A stretch of 64,000 nucleotides of DNA, taken from assembly GCA_022113835.1 (NCBI GenBank), contig JAILWY010000029.1, forward strand, positions 4,804,001-4,868,000, given 5' to 3'. A program made the position numbers and the translations under genes. Each line of letters begins with the position of its first letter. The first letter of the stretch is position 1. Of this stretch, positions 35,640-49,300 are shown in pieces. The notes beneath the pieces were generated by a model that was given only the letters and a program-made list of their open reading frames with translations, was not told where the DNA came from and did no database searches. The stretch comes from Atopsyche davidsoni. Its lineage: Eukaryota; Arthropoda; Insecta; Trichoptera; Hydrobiosidae.

Positions 35640-36290
35640 TAGGATGCACGCGGTGATGGCAATAGTGATATTCTATCAACACTTTATAGAAATTGTAGAT
35701 ACACGCGAGAGCCTCGAGTGCTTGTATCGCTTACACATACATGTATTATAAAAAAATATTTTGTATAAATAAAAAAAAAGTCATTGAAAATTTGAAAGCC
35801 TCTTAAATATGTCATTAAACTAGAGTATTTTGGAGAATCAGTCAGTTGCTGGCTGATCACCAGCGAATCAGGTCATTCAGTGTCATGTTGGATGCAAGTA
35901 AAGTTCAAGTGTCCGCAGCACTTTGCGACACAAAAAAATGTCGTTCTTTCCTCTATTGTATCTCGATAATAATATTGAGATACAATAAACGATATATATA
36001 TATATATATGTGTGTGTGTGTAAATACTTTGGTTGGTGTTTCTCAACGGACTAATGAAAAGGTCACAGCATTGCGACTTGTCATTAGCAGCTCGTCATGG
36101 AGTGAGTCTAGTCGAGGACTTGTACACGGAATATATTCACCGTCTTGTATGGGCGTTTGCTCAATGGATACTCTGCAATGATTAAAACCTTTAACAGCTA
36201 AAAAAAAATATTCTCAGATCTTGAGCCGCGTCTTTGTGCACTATCAGCATCATCAGAAACGGATGGACCATTTCTAATCTTATTTAATTT
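35640..36290 (+). repeat. interspersed repeat family B, forward copy with embedded (TA)n(TG)n
   Basis: Partner of 25436-26097 in opposite orientation. Shared stretches include GAAAGCCTCTTAAATAT, GTCATGGAGTGAGTCT and GATCTTGAGCCGC. The 111-codon frame at 35846-36181 is not conserved in the partner copy, so it is not a gene. Confidence 0.8.
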
Positions 36291-36633
36291 TTTTTTTTCA
36301 TTTGTACACAGCAAAATGTCCGCATTCTGCAATTTATATTTATATTTTCATGCTTATTATTTTTAAACACGGGATCTCAAGGGTGGGCGCTTCGTCTCTG
36401 TTTCCACACAAAGAAAAAATGTGAATATGCTTCGAAAAATGCATTTTCACAATTCGCAATGTTCGTTGGCCACTAACGGTAAGTTTTTACAAAAAACGAT
36501 AATCGAAAAGCAACTGATATTTTTGACTATCATCTTCCGTAAAAACACATCTTAAATATTCATTATTATAATATAAAAATATTCTGATGAACAGTTCGAT
36601 GTCCATACATTGTGATAATGTTATTAAAAATAC

Positions 36634-37022
36634 CACTGGCGTGCAGTTTGTGTAAGCAATAGATCAAAGGCGTTATTTTTATTTTTAAATAGAAGCATCT
36701 AAGGATTTCGGTTTATCGAGGAGACAGATGGCCTCACTTCGTAATAAAGAGTCGTATGAATGACTTCTTAACAGATCTGGCTGCGTAGAGGAGTGAATAC
36801 TGAGGAACACCAGTTTTTTTACTCCACTCATCTCAAGGCACTTGTCTCTAAACTTCAAAACCGACTTTTATCAGAGATTTCCACGACAGTTATGCTCTTA
36901 CTCTCTTTAAGCGAATGTCATGGTTATTTTATTGTCGTATATCACTAATGCAAGAAATTAATTATGTAACAATCGCACAATGATGATGATTTAATAGTTA
37001 TAATGTCAAACGCACGCCACTG
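36634..37022. mobile_element. hAT-like MITE family E with an insertion of family C
   Basis: Starts CACTGGCGTGCAGT and ends ACGCACGCCACTG. A reverse family C fragment (36755-36905) lies inside. Same ends as 40222-40384. Confidence 0.6.
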
Positions 37023-37313
37023 ATATAGATTAACAAATCATATCGATGATTTTAAAAGCTTACTTTTATATAAAAACAGTGGAAATAAATTTTCATTACA
37101 TTCAGTTGAATTTTATGATTATTAGGCTGTATCCTGATTTCGTTCTACTATTTCTGAAGTTTTGACTTTGACGCTGGAGTCAAGAAAGCAACACTCGAAA
37201 ATGGCTTTAGTACCAGAGCCAAAACATCAGAAACCGGAACAAGGTTAAACACCGTTATAGAATGACAGGAAATTGTTTTCGACCTCAAATCTGCACTTGT
37301 GCGTCCGATGGTT

Positions 37314-40300
37314 CTACCGCTTGCCGTTCATGCTCCTAAGCTCCGTGTATGCGGTTTTTCTGTGACCCCCTCGCAGAAGCTTCACGCTGTCGGGACCTGC
37401 GTGAGTGCGACTGTGTCGCTTCAGGTACATGACGATTCTGAAATCAAAAATAAATAACGTTAATCAATGAGAATATTAGATCTTAATTAAATAATGTTAA
37501 ATGTTATTGTATTTAAGTCCAAGACATTGCAACTATTAGAAAATGTTTGAAAGATTGTTTACGTTATTATAATGCTCATACTACTTCCACTCGTCTGCCG
37601 CTCTGATGATCTGAACGAGGAGTCAATAACTACCACTACTCGGCATGACCACGAGAGCGACCGGGTAAACAAGCGGTTTGAAGCAATTGAGGTTATGTCA
37701 AACTCGGAATGTCATTGTTATACACTTAGTACTAGGGAATCATGGAACACTTGCATCATAGAGGAATAGTCAAGGTTAAGGGTTAAGGAAAGTAACCTTG
37801 CATCATAGATGGTCGGTGTAGTGTGAAGAACCTACTAGGGAACCAGACTACAGGATATGGTCTTTGTACGATGCTTGAAGAGTAGAAGAAGAAAGACGGT
37901 TATATAATTTTACCAACGGAGAATAAGGAACTATAATCTACTGCAACCTCTCCCACTCCCCCTAAGCCTATGAAGTTACGGCTTGCACTTTGTGATCCTG
38001 GATTCAAGCCACTGATGAAGCCCACCACCCGGTGCTTCGTGAACGCACTAGGCCACGAGTCCCAGCCCAGCGAACACGCTGCGTTGAAGCCGAAAATACA
38101 TTCCAACGTATTGAGTTGATGATTTCACGAAGTCGTGTAATTTATCTTTAGAGCTTTACGTATTTTTTTTTGTTAATATGAAATATGAAAACTAATTAAA
38201 CCCAGTTCTTAAAATTCACAAAAAATATATAAAAAGATATACCAAATATAGCTTAATTAAAAATTTAACGGTGTGCGGTGCAAACAAGCATTTAAATACT
38301 GTGTTAACGTATGTTTGAAAATATAAAATTTATTATATGCTTCTTTACAGTGCAAGACAAATCGAAAGTGCCAGGATTGAAAAATTATCAACACACAAAA
38401 AAAACAATATTTTTTTATAATTTTATTTAATAACAGTAATACAATTGCCTTAAAAATATCAATAAAAATATTTTTGACAGAAATTACTATTTTATATATT
38501 GATAAATAAAAGGCAATATAAAGCTGTATTCGGAATGTTGATGTACCCTTTTAACCATATATATATCACATGCATCACATATCATAATATTGTCGACCAG
38601 GACGTATAACCAAACTTACGTAAATCACACAAATTAGGTGGTATATTCACGGCCCACATATCACACGCAGTTCATATAATAATATTGACAGCCGACACGT
38701 ATAACCAAACGCACGAGCATTATATATGAAATCGTCTACGAACACATAACAAAATGTAAATATATTACAATAGTTAGTAGATTCGGGGCTTACAACTCAC
38801 AAGCATTTCATTACATAATATTGATGTCCAACACGTCGTCAAAGCTCAACGTCAAAAGTACGAGTAGATGAATCTGGATGATTGTTAAATATCAAGATAA
38901 TATTTTAAAAATTACCATATCAAATATTTTTTATGTTAAAAACAAACATTCCTTGCATCCAAGGCAAATGCCAGAGACGGATAAAAATTGGTTTAAATTA
39001 CTAGTAAAATTCTGATATGTAAATATTGGTAGTACACACGGGTCGTCAATATAATTTTTTTATATTAAATAATAATACAAATGATTATTTATTTAAAATA
39101 AATAACCACATGTCGAATCCATAAATAATTATTCTCACTGTCGTCTATCACAATGTTTTTTTTTAGAAATATTTAATAATAATAAAAAATATATATTATC
39201 AACAACTAATTTAAAGAAAAAAAATTCCCTATGTATAATTTTATAGTTTTTCTTATACCATAATGTACATTAAATGATTGCTTGGGTGTTTTGAGTTGCT
39301 TGAAGTTTTCTATTCTCCGACGTTTCTGAAGCTCGTTCTAATACGAGGCCCAAAATATCCAAGGACAGAAAACGTCAAGCGGCTTAACATCCAAGAAACC
39401 AGATCACCTGATAACAACGGCTACCAAAACCTACGAACATACCGATAATGTATATTCTGAAAAATATGTATAACTTACGATAAATATATTTTATATAGTA
39501 ACTAGTAACCAGTTTTGTCTAGTTTAAATTTAAAATGATTAGTTAGAAATGGATTAGTGTTTTAAATGATTAAATAAATAAATCAGATACCGTATGCCTC
39601 GGACTCGTGGTCTCATCTTAAAAAAAGAGGTGGGTTTGTTTGGAGTTATTTGTTGAAATATTTTTATAATTCTAGCAATTTTACTAACTCTACGAAAGAC
39701 AGAAGATGATTTTCATCAGCTGTTTTAATAAATATAGCACTTTTAAATATTTGGATCTATATATATACTAAAAGTTTTAGAATAAAATAAACCCTGTCTG
39801 CCCTTATCGAATTATACAACGACATCTGAAACACGCTATCGCTGTGATTTGTATAACACACGCAGCAAATTTAATCTCATCACGATTTAAACAATCTTAT
39901 CATGACTTATACAAACTCATCCAGGCTTTATACTAACCTATAATGGCTTATACAAACTCTTGATGGCTCTATACAAACTCGTTACGATGTATAAAAAATA
40001 TCTCGATTGACTTAATCAATAGCTTACGCCCATTACCAATAATAAGAACTGATAACAAACCTCGGTTAGTATATGAAGGCTGGTGGAAAGGTTATCTCAA
40101 GCGTCGTCGTGCCAATGATAAGTTAGGTTAGGTTAGGTTGATCAGAGAGTCAACCGTGCATGCGTCTGTAAATAGTTATGCACCTGTAAGGAAGCAGACA
40201 TTACGGTACATACATGTATACCAGTGGCACGCGGTCTATTTAAGCAAAGGAGTTCTCAAAATTTCTCAGGAGTTGAAAGCCCCTGGATCATCTCAATGCA

Positions 40301-43300
40301 CCGGTCCCTAATGCTTACGATAGGACTCTCTCTGCTCAATGAATAAACTGCTTACTCCTATTTTGAACTCATTGCACGCCACTGATGTATACATGCACAC
40401 GACGCATAATACAAAACACAAAGACAGATTCAACAATTGCCACGTGTGATGGTAATTTATTAGATTTAATTTCACACACGGTATTTATATTTTAGGGATG
40501 TTTCAGAGACGCATTCAGATCGGTGATGATAACCAACCGCCTTGTATGTCAATCATGGGTTCCCTGGTTTACGCAGGTTTTCCGGGATTTTCTATTGCAT
40601 ATCGGCCTCTTCCCTTGTGACCTTCTACTCTTGCAGAGTAGTGCAGTTATAAGCTCCTCGTTTTCAAATTAAATAAAACTTGGATATCTCTACTCTTAGA
40701 TATTGATTGAAAAAATTATGCTTAACACGCCTTGCTTCCTGTGTTGATAGTTGTAAATCAAGGTCATATTTGAAAATACTAATAGATTTACATACAATAT
40801 TTTAGAGAGTTTACGATAGCATTTTTTAATTTTCAATAGTAACCGATAGAATTGACAAGTCGTAGATTTACGAAACCTGCTTTTATATTTAATAAGTAAT
40901 ATAACGGTTTTGTGACTCAACGACCACCATTCCTGGTTTAGTAAATATTTCTGCATAAAACGTGATCGGTGTCCAATAAATTGTTATCTCCAAATTTCAA
41001 ACACAAGAAACGACATATTTCTGGTTGAGCAAAAAAAAGTTAAACGGCAAGAAGCTTGCTTTTCTTTTTTTAACACGTCACCCGTTGTGCTATATATAAC
41101 TCTAATCTTTCTGTTATATTTAACAGTAAATTAAATCGATAAGATGGGAATATTTATTAAGTGACCATCGAGTCCCAGGAGTTTAAATCCGCAGCGGGGG
41201 ATATATTTTTTAAATTGGGTTATATTATAGTTATAAATTAAAAGATTAGAATATAATTGAGACGAGTGCTGTGGTCATTGACCTAAACAAAGATAAGATA
41301 TACAAAACTGATATTCAGGATGAGTCCAGACTTTGTACTTTCAAATTAATCACGAGAAACTTAGGATAAAATGTATTTTTTGAAAGCGATAGATGATATT
41401 TGAGATGAATCCAATATTTATGATGGGATAATTATATTTATATTCATGCTATAAATGATATGATAGATGAGTCGAAACCAACGATGAGTCCACACTTAGT
41501 TTGCTCATCAAACTAACCAAAAACAAACAACAATAACAGTATTTGAATTCAAAAAATAATATTTTACATTTAAGTCAAGACTTTCTTTGTACTTTCAAAC
41601 CAACCGCCAACAAACATAGATAAGAGTATCAGTGGCGTGCGGTCCATACAAGCAATAAAGCATTGCAATTCTTCTATTTGCATAATACACTAAATATGAT
41701 ATTTTTTTCATATAAAAAGTATTTTATTAAGACTTATTTATAACCAGATAGAGAAATTGCTTTTCCGATTTTAGACTCACCGCACGCCACTGGAATATAT
41801 ATTTGCATGCAATCACTGATATTTGAGATGAGTCCGGACTTTTTTTGTACTTTCAAACTAGCCATGAGATTAAAAAGGTATAATAATAAAAAATCTTACC
41901 GCCTATATATATATAAATATATACACTTACAAGTATTCTAAATAAATATAATAATAAAGTACTTACATATACGAATAGCATAAATTTTATTTACAAAAAA
42001 GCATATTCAAATTAAATAAAGTGGCAAGAAAAGCAATAAAATAGTATGCAGTAGATTAATACACCCAAAGCTTGCAAGCATAATGCTTTAAAACTCATGA
42101 AATCACTCAAAACCGAAGACTCAGAACCGCACTGTATATATAGATTATCAATGTTCCCTTTAGCGTTTTCGGTAAAATGAGATATCGTTAGCCAAATGTT
42201 CTATTTACATCCTCAAATAAAATAAAATTACACAAAATATATGCTTTTGTGATGTGAAAGCCAAAAGCTCAAAAGCTGTAAATACTGTAAACCCAAATTT
42301 AATGACATTAAGCTTTACTTAAGACTCGAGACGGTAACACGAAATGTTTATGCCTCTTAAAAATTGATCAATTATATATTATATAAATGAATAAAAAAAT
42401 AGTTGGCTATATAATCTTTCTCATTTAGTTGATACCATGAGTTTTTAAGCAATATAAGTGTAAAATAAAATTATTATTAAAAGGAATCATTCAAATTAAA
42501 TTACATTATAAAATATTCAATGTTTTATGTAAATTATTCATTAAATATCCATAATAACTATTTAAAAAATAAAACTAAATTAAAATATTATCTATGGCCT
42601 TCTCTTTTCACTATGAGCCCTCGAAAAATCCAGTGTGGCAATTGCAGAAAAATAAAGTCGCCAAATAAATACCGAATGCTTGTCTGGGCCTGGCGTTTTA
42701 ATGATTCTTCCTTACGACTGATTAAATTTTAATGAATATGTTAATATACGTGTGATGAATATAAATAAAAATAATTTTTAGATTTCACAATTTTTCAACC
42801 CATGAGATACAAAAAAATAAATAAATGGGTTACGACACAGCGATGACTCTATTAAATTATTGTATTGGCACAAAAATCAAATTGACTCAAGCCACTATTT
42901 CTACAAAGCAGGGATATTCAAAACAACAACAAAAATTTCAAAAACATAATTGAATTTCTAAAACAATATCATGCATGTGTGAAATATTCTAAAAAGCTCT
43001 TAAAACAAAGTAAAATATACATATCTACAAAATCATATATAGTACATATAAATACATAATAATAATTATAACATGGGTGTTTTTGAGGTTATAATGTCCA
43101 GTATGGAGTTATCTATGGTAAATAATGCTTCTACGAGGGCAACACAGCACATCTTCATGCAAACTATTTCAATACTGCCTCGCCAAGTCCACAACACACC
43201 CAACGGGAAGATTCAAATATCTGAAACAAGAGAAACGAGTCGTAAAGTCGAAAGTGTGACGTAACTTGTGACTACATTCTACGAGATTGGTTAGGCTTTA

Positions 43301-46300
43301 ATTACTTAGCATTAATAATAGCAAATCTAAAGTGCTATTGTATGATAGATCAAAAAATTTCACACGCAACAATGAGCAGTCAAATAATATTTATTGAAAT
43401 TACTATTACGGGTAGAAGGAAAAATATTTAGGTAATTTTATTTATGGAGTTGAAATAAATTGAGCGATACGCACCTCACCCTAGCGCGCCGGCCGTCAGG
43501 GAAGCCAGCACCGCCAGCACTGCCGTGACCACCCCGCTGGCCCCCACGCTGCCCCCGGTGCCGGCCCCCACTGAGGCTGCCACCACCTGCGGCCGTCCCA
43601 CACCTGCGCCGTCCTCGAAGGCATCTGTTGCCGTCAGTTCTTGCCCGTACATGTCCAGCAGGTCCATGACAACGCTGTTGGACCAGCCGAAGCCCAGTTG
43701 GAGCTCGTACTCGCCTCCGCCGCCGTAACCGCCCGCGATCGTGGCATCGTACTGCAAACACAAGTGTGGATTCCACTCATTTTTTCCACGCTGAACTCTA
43801 TTATGATTAATATAGATACACTAGGCGCATAGAATAAGTTACCTTCTCAAACATGGCAGAGGCTTCCTTCCAGGCGATGTAATTGGAGCGCACCCATCTG
43901 GTGGCCCACTCTTGCGCCAGACGAGTGGCCGCTGGCAGTCCTGCAGAGCGCAAACCGGAGACCACGATGTGCTGCAGAGGCGGCCAGGCGTTGGGATAGT
44001 CCCACTGCTCTCCGGAGTGCTCGAGCGACGTCGGCAGCCCGCCCGCATAGTTATCAACCTGAAATGCAACACAAGGCATTTGTTCATTACTTCCGAGAGT
44101 ATCAAACGCCAAGCTTGCAGTCTCCTATCAGAATTCTGGTCTTCAAATTTAAAGACAAGCGACTGACGGACGGAAATTTATTATTTAAACTTTACAGCAT
44201 AGTATATTACGAGTATAACAGTTGGCTTATTGTTTTGTTAAAAATACAGATTGTCACCTTGGTATTGTCGAGGTACTTCATAACTCGGGTGATGTAGTAA
44301 TCAGTCCGAGCCTTGTCAAAGCTGCCCGTCCACAGCGGGGCCACGTTGGTCGGATAGAAGTAGTCTCGGCGCTTTTCGTTGTGCATGTCATAGTCCAGCC
44401 ACGCTCCTACTTCTTCGTGCCACAATATCTGGAGTCGAGCAAACGCGAATTACAATTACACACAAACACGTCTTCAGATGGTTATTACCGATACGACTGA
44501 TGTGAAAAGGTCAAAGGTGAAGGTTATCAGTACCTTTTCGATGGAGTTTTCCCACTCTCTCGCAATGTCCCAGTAGTGGGTGGCCTGCGTGGGGTTCCCC
44601 AGCATCTGGTGGAAGTCCCCGATGAGCTGCGCGTTCCAGCAGACGATGGAGTTGAGGTCCACGGGGATGATGGACCTGGTCATCAGGTTTGTCAAGTTGC
44701 CTGAAACACGGAGGCATCACTGTATAGAGGTGAATAATCAACGATGGATGAATCTTGTTAGAAATGAGGTATGAAATTAATCACATGTAGATTTACCCGT
44801 TCGTTGCAAGTGAACCAATTGGCTGACAGAGTGCTAACTATTGGACCTCCTCCTGGTCCAATGATTAGCACATCTGCTCGCCGACTGTGAGATCCTGAGA
44901 TGGAATCACAGCGAAGCGATAAGCTTAACAATTTACTAAATATACTCGCAGATTTTGGGAATATTAAAAATAAATTAATCAACAGCCTTGCGTTGAATTT
45001 TATTTTATACCTTTATTGGTTCCGTTAAGAATGAACCATCTTGTCGAAAAGTCCCATCCGGATTCTGCTGCAGCTTTCAACTCCGCATAATATTCTTCCT
45101 TCTTATCGATCGTGTCAAAAAACCTGGAAATGCAACGAGAAGGTCAACATCAAAAACTAAGTTAGGATGGTAAATTTTTTTTGTTTCTTATATGAATTGG
45201 TAAATGTCAAAACCGTGGAAGAAAAGTGTAAATTATAATTGCAACAATAGTTTTAAAATTCAACGTAGGTAGAAAAAATTATATATAATTTCTAAACAGT
45301 TGAAAGAATCTTGAACATTGCAAAGTGTTAAATATTAGAGTAACACATGACACAGCATCGAGGCTTTTTATTGATGTCAACTATTTTAAAATAATGATGA
45401 TGGTAACGTATCGAAGAGTCTTTGATTTTGTTGATGGTACCTGGCGCTCTCGATATCCTCACGATAGCTCTCTGGCCTCGGTCCCTTTGAGCCGTCAAAG
45501 TACCTGGCCATGCGGTAGCTGAAATCATAAAAACCAATCCTCATGAATGATAAATCAACGCGTGGATTCTACGAGGTCCAGGCCTTCTATAAGATCTGTG
45601 AGTTGTGAGAGTGGATCCTCCGAAGCCAATGATCAGCACTTTGGCTGCGTATTTGTGTTGATATGGAAATATTCAGACTTGGCGGATGAGTTACTAACAA
45701 ATTTTTTTAATTGACGAGGCTGAAATCTGACTAGCTGTACATACCTGACTCCATCACGTTGGACATATATGGTGTGATTGGTCATCCAAAATCGGAACTC
45801 CTTCTCCATAGTCGGCATGCTTCTTCTGAGGAAGTCCAGGTCTGCGGTGTCGTCGATGTAGGTTTTCATCATGGGAACCAGCATCGGAGGCTGCGATCTG
45901 AAAGATGAGAACCAAATATAAAAGATGATTTCAAGACCTATTTCATTTTCATGGTTTAGGGTTGGAACTAATAAGACTGGCCTCCTCTGACAAACTTATG
46001 GTAAAATAAGCCTCAGTTTAACACCTCATGCTGTAGTATATGCGTCCACCGTTGGGGATGTGCCCGACGCGGTCCACAACTGACAGGAAGTTGGAGAGCA
46101 TCCCTCGTACGGTCTGCTTCATCTCCGACAGCAGCAGGCCCTTTACGATCCAGAACGAGTCCCAATAATAGAACTCACGGAACCTACCGCCTGGAATCAC
46201 AAAAAAAAACATCATGAGGGACTGGAACGAACGCACCACTTTTGCTGCTATAAATAAATACTCTTGATAGATAAATTAATATACCTGATAAATAAAAATA

Positions 46301-49300
46301 CTGTATACCACAAGGCGAATACTAGAAACGTGACAAGCCTTTTCTTTTTGCTTGCAACCTAACGTTATCAGAGAAAAGAACGGAGTCTTTTTCATAGCAA
46401 CAAAAAAATTACCTGGAACAATAACTGGATTGTCCACGTATATAATGGAGTACAGATCTTGGTGGGCACCGACTTCTGACCTCATCTTCCTGCCGAGCTG
46501 CAGCCACAGCTTGTGGAGTTCCATGGCCCACTTTCTCAGAGCCGGATCCTTGATCCTCAGCAGGAACTCTGGAGATAAATTAAATATTAGATTATTTTGG
46601 ATAATGTCCCTTTTGAAACTATCTATAATTGCTAGAGATTATTGTCTTTATCCAAGTCATGATGATGATGGCAAGATTTTCCCTCGTCGTTTCACGTGGG
46701 AATTTCTTTTATTTTTCATTAAGTGTATTATAACTAATGCTTTGGCTATCCCCGTCCTGCTTTCAATGTGTGACTTAGGTGGTAGCGTTGTGATATTGTG
46801 TTAGGTTAGGTTAAAATGAGTGGGAAAAACGCTTTATTCGCATCATGTGTTTAAGTGTAATAAATATCTACGAACTAAATAACAAAGATAAAAATTTATA
46901 ACGATAACAGGTACGGCAGGAGGGTGCAACGTTCACTCCTGGGTATGTTTTTTGGGAACTTGGCGCTGCTTCTTGTATAGGGTGCCCCTGGAGCCGTTGG
47001 AGACTGTTATATTTTCACCGAGTAGGATGTGGTGAGGGAATTTGTGGCTGTAGTGGGTAGGCAGTGATTCTGTGGTATCGTCTCCCTATGAGGGGTTTTT
47101 TTTGGATTTCCTTCACATGGGCAACGTTATCCGTCTGTACCTGGTTGGTGCTTCCAGTCGTCGGGGACCCAGTCCACAAACTCGGACCCCTCCGGCTCGA
47201 AGTTGTCTCCAACGAAGCGCTGGACGTCGGCGCGGCCCGGCGCCCCCGCGGTGCGGTTCATCATGAGGCTGAACAGGCGCAGGGTCGCCTCCGGGGGCTG
47301 GCGCAGCTTCATGTCCACGAAGGTCTTGGAGTCGCGGTAGATGCCGGCCATCTGCACCGTGTCCAGGAGCGGCCCGTGGCAGTAGATCAGGCTGGAAACA
47401 TCGGTCAAAGCGAACAAATAAGTATCGCCCAGTTCTATCAGTGTATAATCTTTGTGACGTCGCATAATTGTTTTCTTCTCAACATTTCCCCGTGCGCGTA
47501 TTATGAAAACATTCAGTCCCGAGTGGCACATGAGATTTGTAGGTTATAAATGCATTCAAGCTTGCATGCCTTGCGGGCCGCGACACACCGTTTACGAAGC
47601 GCTGAATGCTGGCTTCATTACCATCAGTGGTCCCCAACCCTATGCCCGCGGGCACCGTGGCGCCCGCCGACCGTTTTGCGTGTGCCCGCCGCCGCTGTGC
47701 GACCATGATAAAAAATATTTAAGTTTACAATAAAATACAACACAGAGATATAAGCGAAAATGGTACTTGTTTTATATCCGACCACCAAAAATCTTATACC
47801 TAACCTTTTTTTTTTTTAACCTAACCTAACCTAACCCGACGAAAATGAACGAAATAAACGAAATAAACGCCACAACGGGACTCATCGTCATATGATAGAT
47901 TCTTGTCTCTGCGAGTACATGTACATTAAAAAATTTTGGTGGTCGGATAAAAAACAAGTACCGCGAAAATAATTATATTTTTATATTAACAATAATTATA
48001 TTTTTGGAAAAATAAATGGTGCCCGCCGCCCGACCGGCTCTTGGATGCAAAAAGGTTGGGGACCCCTGCCATAGACGTTTCCGCAACAATGCGTACTGCA
48101 GTTGCAGTGCATCCGCTGCCATTATAAAATTCTTCGGAAGTACGAAACGAAGGAATTTCAATAGCACCGTTTTATACACGGTGGTCTATAAACTCGCGGT
48201 GGCACCAGAAATACACGTGCGAGGTGCATCGCATAGGGGGCACGCGACGGATGCAGTTGCTCGACCGCGCCATGCATTAACGTGCAATTTTCCAATCAGG
48301 GAAGAGATCGGGACAAACGCCGAACAAAATGGCGACTTCCGGTCGCGTATTCTGATTTGAAATTCTCGAACACACTCGGGAATCCTGACCGGGAAATCGA
48401 TGCGAGAAGCGAGACAGCTCGATGGAAAACACGCCGGAGATACACCGAGTGTTAAGCCGTCTCAGTATTTTTTTCAAAGAGAGATTTCCCAGATTTATTC
48501 AAATGAAAAGTCACCAAGCTCATGTGAGGAGAGGCATTAGAAGAAGAAAAAAACACAGCGAATATGAATCAATATAAAATATAGCATTCAGAATTTTCCA
48601 CCAAGTACATGAATGATTTTTCGTATAATCGATTATTTCGATTAATCGAATGTTTATTATTATCCGGATCGATCGTTCTAAAGCTGCTCGAGTCCCAATG
48701 CCAGATCCATCACAGCCGAGCGGAATCCTCGTCTTGTCAGGAAAAGCCGATTATCCCCATGCGCGCTTCTACGCTCCTATACAATTTCACAGGGGTCGGC
48801 AACATTTTCATAATAAAATAATTAAAAATTATTTATATTATTTATTTATTTATGTTTATCACCATTTACGCGTTTCACGATTCCAAAATAAAGGCAAGCT
48901 GTTTTGTTGAACCAATTAATCTAGCTTATTTTTAATAGTCCTAAAAGTATACATATGATAGAAATACAGTGGATTCTTGTTTATTGCTATACTGCTTGCT
49001 TTAAATGCTTTAAAAAAAAAACATGAAGCACCTGATGAAAGGTGACGGACACCTGAAAAAGATAAATAATATCTCAATTGAAGCAACACAATGGCGATTT
49101 GATTTTGACCTTTAAAATATATAATTACTCGGGCATGGTTAAGCATCGCTTCCAGCGTTTATAGACGACATCAGATCTGGCCCCATAAAGGTGCACTCAC
49201 ACATGACAGAACACAGTCGAAAACAATCAGCAAGCGATTAAAATTAATCAATAAAAATTGGTGTGCGAAACTAAAAATAACAAATATGGCTTATAAGCGA

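Larger units (their letters stand above)
31560..37313. other. intergenic repeat-rich stretch between dawdle and trehalase
   Basis: The two genes converge here. Apart from the repeats listed separately (families B and C, palindromic MITEs) there are only short frames without domain support. Confidence 0.55.
37438..43479 (-). other. trehalase intron 11, 6.0 kb, repeat-bearing
   Basis: Between the last catalytic-domain exon and the tail exon. Holds MITEs at 39265-39410, 40222-40384 and 41630-41792, interstitial TTAGG repeats near 40125, and otherwise AT-rich sequence. No other frame is supported. Confidence 0.65.

Noticed and set aside
35846..36181. 111-codon plus-strand frame
   Set aside because: Lies inside interspersed repeat B and is not kept in the other copy.
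43476..43500. Trehalase ending at the exon-11 TGA as the only form (GPI-anchored enzyme)
   Set aside because: A GT donor overlaps that stop and a perfectly phased tail exon exists at 37437-37314, so the transmembrane form is taken as the main model; the short form is kept only as a hypothesis.
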